Below are positions 1 through 5,121 of a stretch of 5,780 bases of DNA, piece by piece; within the stretch, counting starts at the first letter, position 1, and every line of letters begins with the position of its first letter. Under the pieces are notes generated by a model. It was not told where the DNA came from. It did not search any database and worked only from the letters and a program-made list of their open reading frames with translations. Origin of the DNA: Halobacteriales archaeon QH_10_70_21 (GTDB lineage: Archaea; Halobacteriota; Halobacteria; Halobacteriales; Haloarculaceae); NCBI GenBank assembly GCA_003021325.1, contig PXQM01000098.1:3191-8970 (forward strand), read 5' to 3'. The position numbers and the translations under genes are program-made.

Positions 1-22
1 CAACAATCCGCATCAGTCGTCG
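1..22. repeat. Copy of a 3'-end repeat shared with uvrA end
   Basis: The first 22 bases match positions 5106-5127 at 19 of 22 bases, and all three differences are transitions (positions 2, 5 and 11). Bases 13-22 are the last codons and stop of the regulator gene, and the match to the uvrA end there partly reflects both proteins ending in Asp-Asp-stop. Bases 1-12 lie beyond the stop codon, so coding constraint does not explain their similarity. The element is cut by the window edge. I infer the outer arm of a dispersed palindromic element like the one at 5037-5121. Confidence 0.5.
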
Positions 23-672
23 TTATTCTCGACGGCCAGCGTCGCGGCTATCAGGTTCCGCATCCCGCGGCGGAGGCGGCCGCTCATGGCCGTCGAGGAA
101 AGGTCGAGTTCGTCCGCGAGCGCGTCGAGCGACATCTCGCGCGGCTCGACGAAGTACCCTTTCTCGTAAGCCATCAGCAGGGCCGTCCGCTGTTCGTCGG
201 TCAGGCCGTAGGACGACTGCATCCCCCCGTCGTCGTTGCCGTGGATGTCGACGATGTCGAGGCTCATGTCGTTCTCTATGGCGTACTCCCAGACCGTGTT
301 GAGCGCGTTCCGGTCGGGGAGCAGCACGCGCACCAGCCAGCCGTTCGCCTCCGATTCGGTGTGGACCAGGAACCCGTTCGCGTCCGACACCGCCGTGCTC
401 ACGAGCTTCGTCTCGGGGGCGTGCTCGATGTAGTAGAGACCGCTGGTCTCGTCCCACTCGATGAGCTCGTAGGCGTCGACCGTCGGGTCGTCGTCGAGCG
501 CCCGCTCGAACTCCGCACGGTCGGCGTACTCGACGAGGAAGGGGAACTCGGCCGTGCCGGGGTTCGTGTTCTCCTGCGTGATGACCTTGATACTGACGTC
601 CTCGAGCGACTGCAGCGTCGGGACGAGCGCGAGCCGGTCGTGCTCGATGTGGAGCGTGGCTGTAATCGACAT
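13..672 (-). CDS. HTH_10 (bacterio-opsin activator type) transcriptional regulator
   Basis: This 219-aa acidic protein looks like a haloarchaeal DNA-binding regulator of the bacterio-opsin activator (Bat) group. The C-terminal part, about residues 157-210, has the HTH_10 pattern: LTDEQRTALLMAYEKGYF, then a proline/arginine linker, then the helix-turn-helix SLDALADELDLSSTAMSGRL followed by RRGMRNLI. Residues 1-150 lack a recognisable catalytic motif and resemble the sensor-like N-terminal domain that accompanies HTH_10 in this family; a ligand cannot be read from sequence. The length is typical for the short form without PAS or GAF modules. The ATG at 672 was chosen because the family usually starts with a short beta strand like MSITATLHIEH. 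The gene is divergent from the LVIVD gene, and its candidate promoter at 764-788 has an inverted repeat around the TATA box, so autoregulation is possible. Targets are unknown. Confidence 0.9.
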   Translation of the reverse strand: MSITATLHIEHDRLALVPTLQSLEDVSIKVITQENTNPGTAEFPFLVEYADRAEFERALDDDPTVDAYELIEWDETSGLYYIEHAPETKLVSTAVSDANGFLVHTESEANGWLVRVLLPDRNALNTVWEYAIENDMSLDIVDIHGNDDGGMQSSYGLTDEQRTALLMAYEKGYFVEPREMSLDALADELDLSSTAMSGRLRRGMRNLIAATLAVENNDD

Positions 673-763
673 GCTGGCGCCCTAGCACCCCGAGGTCCCG
701 GGCGTGCTGGCGGTGGGGGGGCGGGTGGTCCGGTCGGAGCGTAACACTGCCCGTCGGTAGGTC

Positions 764-788
764 CGTCGTCGGTATAAACCGTACGACG
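764..788 (-). promoter_or_regulatory. Candidate TATA promoter of the HTH regulator inside an inverted repeat
   Basis: On the minus strand TTTATA (778 to 773) is the only AT-rich hexamer upstream of the regulator. Initiation about 25 nt downstream would give a leader of roughly 75 nt, which is long for haloarchaea. The TATA is framed by inverted arms: cgtcgt-cggt (764-773) and accg-t-acgacg (778-788), complementary except for one unpaired base at 782. Such symmetry could be an operator that competes with TBP. The TATAAA reading on the plus strand means the box might also act towards the LVIVD gene, although that gene has a better placed box at 897. Confidence 0.45.
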
Positions 789-896
789 AGTGCGCCGGTC
801 CTCGGCAGTCGCGGGACCACGGCGTAGACCGAGCGCCAGGAGAGCGGCCCGGGGACGCCACGTCGGCCCACCTTTGGACGCATTTGTCACAACCAC

Positions 897-904
897 TTTT
901 ATAC
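897..904 (+). promoter_or_regulatory. TATA box for the LVIVD-repeat gene
   Basis: TTTTATAC sits 59-66 bases before the ATG at 963, which implies initiation near 927-930 and a leader of about 35 nt. It is the clearest archaeal promoter element in the window, standing in otherwise GC-rich sequence. Just upstream is a short perfect palindrome, ttgt-c-acaa (884-892), which could be a regulator half-site pair. No Shine-Dalgarno sequence precedes the ATG. Confidence 0.6.
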
Positions 905-962
905 GAGGTTCCGGGCTGGTGAACAGGGCGGCCGAGTTCGACCGCCGTCGACACCCAACAGC

Positions 963-2437
963 ATGTACGACAGACGCGACTTCCTCAAGACGACGGCCGC
1001 GGTACTCGGCACGGGTCTCGTGTCGGGAGCCGCGAGCGCACAGTACGACAGCTTCGAGAACTACCGGCTGGTCGGGGAGGCACCGGTCCCGGGTATCAAC
1101 GAGGTGGTCGCCCAGGGCGACTGGGCGTACGCCACCTCGCAGGGCTCTATCACGATCATCAACATCAACGACCCGACGTTCCCGTTCGTCGCCGGGCGAG
1201 CGGAGGGCGAGGACGCCACCGACACGCCGGACGTCGACGTGGCCGGCGACGTCGCCGCGCTCGCGCACAACGACGGCGTACCGGGCATCAGCCTCTTCGA
1301 CGTCAGCGACCCGGCGAACCCGACCTTCGAGTCGTTCTACGAGGACAACAGCACCGTCCACAACTGCTACCTCAGCCAGGAGCCGGACACCGGGCGGGTC
1401 TACGCGTACATCTGCATCAGCGACACGTTCCCGAAGGCCCGGATGGTCATCGTTGACGTCACCGACCCCGCCAACCCCGAGACGCTGGAGGGCACGGACC
1501 CGACCTACACACAGGGGTCCGAGGTGCCCCCGGCGGAGCACGGTACGGGCGGCGCCTGGATGCTGAATGACGCCCAGCCGGAGATGGCCGAGGGTAGCAA
1601 CAGTCCAATCCACGACATCTACGTCGAGACGACGGACGCGGGCAACGAGCTCGCCTACGGCTGCTTCTGGGACTCCGGCGTGGTCGTCGTGGACGTGACG
1701 GACAAGCGAAACCCGGTCGCAGTCGGGCACTTCGGCGGCACACCGGACGCGACGGGCGACATCGTCGACTACGTCACGGGCGAGAAGACGAACGCCCACT
1801 ACACCCAGCCGACCCCGGACCTCGGCTACACGTTCGTCGGGGCGGAGAGTTCCCGGGGCCGTCCGCGCCGCCGGGCGGTGACGAGGTCCAGCCGACCCGC
1901 GACCACGGCGGCCTCCGGGTGTTCGACACCCGCCAGGTCAAGCCGCTGGCGGAGGGCGGCCGCGCCATCTACCCCGAGGCGGACGCCGACGCCATCGCGA
2001 ACCGCTCGGGGTCCTTCGACTCCGTCCAGTACGGCCGGATGGACCCCTACCAGGACCCCGACCCGGACCGCGGCAACGGCCGCAAGTCCGCGAACATGGT
2101 CGCGTACCTGCCGGCGCCGGAGGGCGTCGACGACGCCGCGCTCACGTCGCACAACTTCGACGTCAGCGACGAGATGCTGGTCTCGTCGTTCTACCGGGGC
2201 GGCGTCCGCGCCTACGACCTGACAACGCTGTACAGGGGCGGCGACTACGAGGAGCACGCCCGGAACCCGCGCAAGCCCGTCGAGACCGGCGCGTTCGCAC
2301 CCGAAGGCACGGCGTTCTGGACCGCCGTCGACGTCGACTACGAGGAGAACCCCGACCGCATCTTCACGATGGGGTCGGACATCGGCAAGGGCGCGGTGAT
2401 GCTCGAGCTCGAGCGCGGCCCCGGCGGCCCCCTCTGA
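963..2437 (+). pseudogene. Tat-exported LVIVD-repeat beta-propeller protein, frameshifted
   Basis: The first 298 codons (963-1856) begin with a twin-arginine signal peptide: DRRDFLK at residues 3-9, a hydrophobic stretch, and a likely cleavage after ASA at residue 26. The mature protein is therefore probably exported folded to the cell surface. LVIVD-type blades (PF08309 pattern) occur at about 63-74, 109-120 (ISLFDVSDPANP), 161-172 (MVIVDVTDPANP) and 240-251 (VVVVDVTDKRNP). After about 1856 the frame degenerates to Arg/Ser-rich sequence ending at 2222. The genuine continuation is in the -1 frame (GPSAPPGGDEVQPTRDHGG, then VFDTRQVKPL, SHNFDVSDE, SSFYRGGVRAYDL, TAFWTAVDV, SDIGKG), ending at TGA 2435-2437. 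Adding one base in the G/C run 1855-1860 restores a 491-aa protein. Function within the family is not established; a surface-exposed propeller with recurring His-Asn/Asp motifs is all that can be said. The intact downstream frame favours a recent mutation or a sequencing error. Confidence 0.82.
1855..1860 (+). other. Probable 1-nt deletion site (frameshift) in the LVIVD gene
   Basis: The run ggggcc follows codon CGG in the upstream frame. Inserting one base here gives Ser-Ser-Arg-Gly-Pro-Ser and joins the upstream frame to the downstream frame with no stop and no extra residues. The bases do not form a classical X-XXY-YYZ slippery heptamer in the zero frame, so programmed frameshifting is unlikely. 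Confidence 0.7.
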
Positions 2438-2449
2438 GCGCCGGGGCTC

Positions 2450-2559
2450 ATACTGCCGGCTGTAACTATCTGAAACAGCGGTGCTGGAATCCGGGGTCGG
2501 CGGACCAACTGCCGTCGAACATCTGAAACGAATACTCACGTCATTACAGCCGGCAGTAT
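2450..2559. repeat. Perfect 16-bp inverted repeat pair between convergent genes
   Basis: The arm atactgccggctgtaa (2450-2465) is exactly reverse-complementary to ttacagccggcagtat (2544-2559), and the match extends to 19 bp with one mismatch. Each arm is itself nearly palindromic around gccggc. Inside, the 9-mer atctgaaac is directly repeated at 2468-2476 and 2521-2529. The right arm runs into the stop codon of the peroxiredoxin-like gene (2559-2561), and the left arm lies 13 nt after the LVIVD gene stop. There is no T-tract and no visible target-site duplication. It could be a dispersed palindromic repeat, a MITE-like remnant, or a two-sided 3'-end or terminator structure. Confidence 0.7.
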
Positions 2560-3056
2560 CAGTCCGCCCCGCGCAGGTCGTCCAGCGCCGCCAGCACCGT
2601 CTCGACGTCCGGCCGGTCGAACGTCGAACTGCCCTCGTAGGCCCACGCGATTTCCGGCTCGTCGCCGCGCCTGTCGACGACGAACACCTCGGGCATCCGG
2701 CCGAAGAAGTCGCTGACCGTCCCGAGGAGTCCGAACCGGACGCGCTGGTCGAGCGCGTCGCCCACCTCGGCGTCCGGGTCCGCGAGCAGCGGGTACGGGA
2801 GGTCGTACTGCGCCTGCCACGCCTCGGTGCGCTCTACGGGTTCCGGGAGCACCGAGACGACCTCGGCGTTCCGCTCGTGGAAGTCGTCAATCCGGTCGGC
2901 GAGCGTCTGCACCTGTTTCCGGCAGTTCGTACAGTAGAAGTCCCGCTGGAGGTACAGGACGACGAACTCGACGTTCTCGGGACGCTCCTCGAGCGAGAAC
3001 GGGTCAGGACCGCTCGCGACGTTCGGCAGCGAGAGGTCGAGGGCGTCGACAGGCAT
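2559..3056 (-). CDS. Peroxiredoxin-like (AhpC/TSA, thioredoxin-fold) protein
   Basis: This 165-aa protein has the thioredoxin-fold redoxin layout. Strand FVVLYLQRDFY (31-41) leads into the active-site motif C42-T-N-C45, followed by RKQVQTLADRIDDF. Next come the strand AEVVSVLPE (64-72), LPYPLLADPDAEVGDA (86-101), and FGRMPEVFVVDRRG (118-131), where R120 occupies the place of the conserved arginine before the core strand. It probably reduces peroxides or disulfides in the cytoplasm. The CxxC at the peroxidatic position differs from the PxxxTxxC of classical peroxiredoxins and resembles AhpC/TSA-like proteins whose substrate is not defined. The ATG at 3056 gives the expected short N-terminus, and a TATA-like element sits 28 nt upstream. 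The gene lies 62 nt downstream of the dehydrogenase on the same strand. There is no signal peptide, and it appears intact. Confidence 0.85.
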   Translation of the reverse strand: MPVDALDLSLPNVASGPDPFSLEERPENVEFVVLYLQRDFYCTNCRKQVQTLADRIDDFHERNAEVVSVLPEPVERTEAWQAQYDLPYPLLADPDAEVGDALDQRVRFGLLGTVSDFFGRMPEVFVVDRRGDEPEIAWAYEGSSTFDRPDVETVLAALDDLRGAD

Positions 3057-3080
3057 TGATCGTCCTTCGACCTGGCCGCC

Positions 3081-3087
3081 CTAATCC
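3081..3087 (-). promoter_or_regulatory. Weak TATA-like element for the peroxiredoxin-like gene
   Basis: On the minus strand GGATTAG is centred about 28 nt before the ATG at 3056, the spacing of a haloarchaeal leaderless promoter. It is the only AT-containing patch in the 62-nt gap after the dehydrogenase gene. The match to a TATA box is poor, so read-through from the upstream gene is an equal possibility. Confidence 0.3.
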
Positions 3088-3118
3088 GTTGGCGTCCGGG
3101 CAGCCGACGACGACCCGG

Positions 3119-3929
3119 TCACTCGTAGGTCTTCGTGTAGCCGCCGTCAAACAGCAGGTCGCCACCGTTGAGGTGCCTGGCGTGCGAGGAGAAGCCTAAG
3201 ACGAAGAGGTTCGCCACTTCGACCGGCATCATCAGCTCCTTCGTGCGGGCCTGCCCGAGCATCACGTCCTCGATGACCTCGTCCTCGGTGATGCCGCGCT
3301 CTGCGGCGGTGTCGGCGATCTGGTTGGCCATCAGCGGCGTCAGCACGTAGCCGGCGCTGATGGAGAACCCGCGCAGCGTGCCGTCGCCCTCGGCGGCGAT
3401 GGAGCGCGTCAGCCCGTTGAGACCGTGCTTTGCGGTGATGTAGGCCGGCTTGTCCCGCGTGGCGTAGCGGCCGTGGACCGACGACATGTTGCCGATGGCG
3501 CCGACGCCGTCGTCGGTCGCCCGGACGTGCGGCATCACGTGTTTCGACAGCAGGAACGGTGCCCGGAGCATGACGCCGAGCATCGTGTCGTAGACGTCCA
3601 TCGGGAAGTCCGGGATGGAGGCGATATGCTGCATCCCGGCGATGTTGGCGAGATAGCGGACCGTCCCCTCCGCGGCGGCGGCCTCGATGGCCGCCTCGCA
3701 CTCCTCGTCGTCCGTCAGGTCGGCCGGGGCGGCGACCATCCGGCCGTCGGCGCCGAGCCCCTCGACCGTCTCGACCGTCCCGTCGAGGCCCGCCTCCGGA
3801 GGCCGCGCCGGTCACCACGGCGACGTTGTCGGTCGTGAAGCGCTCGTCGTCGAGCGTGAGCACCCGCTCTTCGGTTATCGGCGGCGGCGAGAGCTCGTCG
3901 TCACCGCCAGCGTCCGATTGTGAACTCAT
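3119..3929 (-). pseudogene. Short-chain dehydrogenase (3-hydroxybutyrate dehydrogenase-like), internally deleted
   Basis: The start is ATG 3927-3929, with an acidic leader of about 30 residues and then the first Rossmann strand, VAVVTGAAS (residues 36-44). The family's GIGRA-type glycine loop, first helix and second strand should follow. Instead the sequence jumps at about 3797 into another frame that reads EAGLDGTVETVEGLGADGR, then ADLTDDEE. From there to the stop (3119-3121) everything fits: ANIAG, the catalytic serine of NMSSVHG (3479-3481), Tyr of YITAK (3440-3442), Lys (3428-3430), then GYVLTPLMANQ and QARTKE, which resemble D-3-hydroxybutyrate dehydrogenases. I estimate 71 or 74 missing bases (length must be 2 modulo 3). 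As shown it could not make a working NAD(P)-binding enzyme. Intact relatives oxidise 3-hydroxy acids in ketone-body or polyhydroxybutyrate metabolism; the exact substrate here is inferred. A real lesion or an assembly gap are both possible. Confidence 0.8.
3794..3801 (-). other. Deletion junction within the dehydrogenase gene
   Basis: The N-terminal frame ends sensibly with codon TCC (3800-3798) of TGAAS, and the C-terminal frame begins sensibly with GAG (3796-3794). Base 3797 is left over, showing that the missing piece is not a multiple of three. The junction falls on tccgga (3795-3800), itself a palindrome. The lost segment should have encoded the glycine-rich loop through the end of the second beta strand. 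Confidence 0.65.
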
Positions 3930-3951
3930 ACCACGACGTCGGACGCGGAGC

Positions 3952-3963
3952 ATTATTGCTTTC
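3952..3963 (-). promoter_or_regulatory. BRE/TATA promoter of the dehydrogenase gene
   Basis: On the minus strand the sequence reads GAAAGC (BRE-like, 3963 to 3958) then AATAAT (3957 to 3952). The TATA centre is about 26 nt before the ATG at 3929, the expected geometry for a leaderless haloarchaeal transcript. This decides the start: an in-frame ATG at 3953 overlaps the TATA box and is rejected. Confidence 0.6.
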
Positions 3964-4014
3964 CGGGTTCACATGCGAACCATCGTGGTTCCCGGGTTCA
4001 CGTGCGAACCATCG
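3963..4014. promoter_or_regulatory. Operator-like tandem repeat with five GGTTC/GAACC half-sites
   Basis: Two 23-bp copies (3963-3985 and 3992-4014, period 29 bp) differ at one base. Each copy contains ggttc-6 nt-gaacc, an inverted pair; between the copies gaacca-tcg-tggttc (3977-3991) forms another inverted pair. Half-sites lie at 3966-3970, 3977-3981, 3987-3991, 3995-3999 and 4006-4010. The array abuts the BRE of the dehydrogenase promoter, so a dimeric regulator bound here would touch the transcription machinery. It is also 100 bp upstream of the methyltransferase start. The regulator is not identified. Confidence 0.65.
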
Positions 4015-4113
4015 GGGAGCGGGGCCGGGCGGAGCCGGTGGTCACGACCCGCGGCGACGGGCCCGACCTACCGGGGACGAAGGGCTGAAGCCGCCGGGGC
4101 CGAGAGGGCGAGT

Positions 4114-4941
4114 ATGCCATCCGCCGAGCGGAACCGGTGGGCCGCGGCTACGTACGACGGCGACCACGCCTTCGTGTTCGAGCACGGGAGTGACGTGGTG
4201 TCGCTGCTGGACCCCGACCCCGGCGAGCGGGTGCTCGACCTCGGCTGCGGGACCGGCCACCTGACCAGGGAGATCGCCGAAGCCGGGAGCGACGTCGTCG
4301 GCGTCGACAGCTCCCCCGAGATGGTCTCGGCCGCCCGCACGAACCACCCGGACTGCCGGTTCGTCCACGCCGACGCCCGCCGGCTCCCGTTCGAGGCGTC
4401 CTTCGACGCGGTGTTCTCGAACGCGGCCCTGCACTGGGTCGACGAGCAGGACCGCGCGCTCTCGTCGGTCGCCGCCGCCCTCGAGCCGGGCGGCCGGTTC
4501 GTCGCCGAGATGGGCGGGACCGGCAACGTCGCCGCCATCGTCGGCGCGCTCGAAGCGGAACTCGAACGGCGCGGCCACGAGCCGGCGTCGCCGTGGTACT
4601 TTCCGAGCGTCGGCGAGTACGCCGCCCGCCTGGAGGCCCACGGCTTCGAGGTGCGGCACGCGACGCTGTTCGACCGGCCGACCGAGCTGGAGAACGGCGA
4701 GGACGGGCTGGTCGACTGGCTGGCGATGTTCGGCGACGCGTTCCTCTCGCCGCTGTCGGCGGCCGAGCGCCGCGGGGTCGTCGCGAGTGTCGAGGACCGG
4801 CTCCGGCCGGAGCGCTTCGAGGACGGCCGCTGGGTCGCCGACTACCGCCGGCTCCGGTTCGTCGCCGTCCTCCCGGCGGACCGCCCGTCGCCCCGGACGG
4901 ACCGTCGCGATTCGGCACCACCGGACGCCGACGACCGGTAG
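4114..4941 (+). CDS. Class I SAM-dependent methyltransferase
   Basis: This 275-aa protein has a complete class I methyltransferase core. Residues 1-35 (RNRWAAATYDGDHAFVFEHG) match the N-terminal helix of Tam/UbiE-like enzymes. Motif I VLDLGCGTGHLT is at 40-51, the acidic residue binding the SAM ribose is in VVGVDSSPEM (61-70), motif II-like DARRLPFEASFDAVFSNAALHWV spans 87-109, and LEPGGRFVAEMGG is at 123-135. The C-terminal part has the helix EYAARLEAHGFEV and the end RRLRFVAVLPA. The overall pattern is closest to trans-aconitate 2-methyltransferase-like proteins, but the substrate cannot be assigned. The last 20 or so residues (Arg, Asp, Pro and Ser rich) look like a disordered tail. ATG 4114 is chosen because the conserved region begins just after it; longer in-frame starts run back through the neighbouring gene. 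No clear TATA box is visible. It appears intact. Confidence 0.88.
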   Translation: MPSAERNRWAAATYDGDHAFVFEHGSDVVSLLDPDPGERVLDLGCGTGHLTREIAEAGSDVVGVDSSPEMVSAARTNHPDCRFVHADARRLPFEASFDAVFSNAALHWVDEQDRALSSVAAALEPGGRFVAEMGGTGNVAAIVGALEAELERRGHEPASPWYFPSVGEYAARLEAHGFEVRHATLFDRPTELENGEDGLVDWLAMFGDAFLSPLSAAERRGVVASVEDRLRPERFEDGRWVADYRRLRFVAVLPADRPSPRTDRRDSAPPDADDR

Positions 4942-4989
4942 CGGCGGCCACGACCCCGCACCGAGAGACGGAGCTGCCGACCGTGGTCG

Positions 4990-5052
4990 CGACGGGCCGT
5001 CTCGTGCGGAGTCCTGTAGTCGGTACGACGGGCCGTCTGATACGGAGTTCCG
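4990..5052. repeat. Tandem imperfect repeat, period 36 bp
   Basis: Copies at 4990-5016 and 5026-5052 share cgacgggccgtct exactly, then differ over four bases (cgtg versus gata), then share cggagt and most of the following bases. The second copy carries the left arm of the palindrome at 5037-5121, so the first looks like a diverged duplicate of that arm. In addition, cgacgaccggt at 4929-4939, over the methyltransferase stop, recurs at 5086-5096. Confidence 0.6.
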
Positions 5053-5121
5053 CAACGAGTTACCGGTCGTCGCCAGCGGGGTTGGCGACGACCGGTGAAA
5101 GACTACGACGATCCGTATCAG
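5037..5121. repeat. Nested palindromic element at the uvrA 3' end
   Basis: Outer arms ctgatacgga (5037-5046) and tccgtatcag (5112-5121) are perfect 10-bp inverted repeats. Between them a perfect 14-bp stem occupies 5062-5096. The unpaired intervals on the two sides are the same length or within one base (15 nt at 5047-5061; 5097-5111), so the unit is symmetric. The right outer arm contains the uvrA stop codon (TGA on the minus strand, 5120-5118). A similar end occurs at positions 1-16 after the regulator gene. I infer a small non-autonomous palindromic repeat; no target duplication is visible. Confidence 0.6.
5062..5096. terminator. Perfect 14-bp hairpin between convergent genes
   Basis: Arms accggtcgtcgcca (5062-5075) and tggcgacgaccggt (5083-5096) are exactly complementary with a 7-nt loop. 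The hairpin lies 120 nt after the methyltransferase stop and 21 nt after the uvrA stop. It could end or stabilise both transcripts. There is no flanking U-tract in either direction, so a bacterial-type intrinsic terminator is not shown, and archaeal termination does not usually need a hairpin. The structure is certain; the role is inferred. Confidence 0.45.

Noticed and set aside
399..1799. Long minus-strand open frame opposite the LVIVD gene
   Set aside because: It has Arg/Val-rich shadow composition, no motif, and overlaps the regulator gene in another frame; the plus strand carries the clear Tat signal and LVIVD repeats.
1851..1860. Programmed -1 ribosomal frameshift site
   Set aside because: In the zero frame the codons are TCC CGG GGC; no X-XXY-YYZ heptamer allows re-pairing of both tRNAs, and LVIVD proteins are not known to need recoding.
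2450..2559. Complete MITE or insertion sequence
   Set aside because: The terminal inverted repeats are convincing, but there is no target-site duplication at the flanks and no transposase, so I record it only as an inverted repeat pair.
2481..3059. Plus-strand open frame opposite the peroxiredoxin-like gene
   Set aside because: The minus strand has a clear redoxin fold with CxxC and a placed start; the plus-strand product shows no recognisable domain.
3096..3118. Hairpin terminator after the dehydrogenase (ccggg/cccgg)
   Set aside because: The arms are only 5 bp with a 13-nt loop in GC-rich sequence and there is no T-tract; this is expected by chance.
3963..3985. tRNA T-arm or tRNA-fragment attachment site, because of gggttca
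   Set aside because: No T-stem pairing around the TTC, and no acceptor or anticodon arm nearby.
3963..4014. CRISPR-like repeats
   Set aside because: There are only two 23-bp copies separated by 6 bases, with no spacers of usable length and no cas gene nearby.
3826..4113. Upstream in-frame extension of the methyltransferase
   Set aside because: It would run through the dehydrogenase start, its promoter and the repeat array, and adds Arg/Ser-rich sequence not seen in the family. ATG 4114 begins just before the conserved region.
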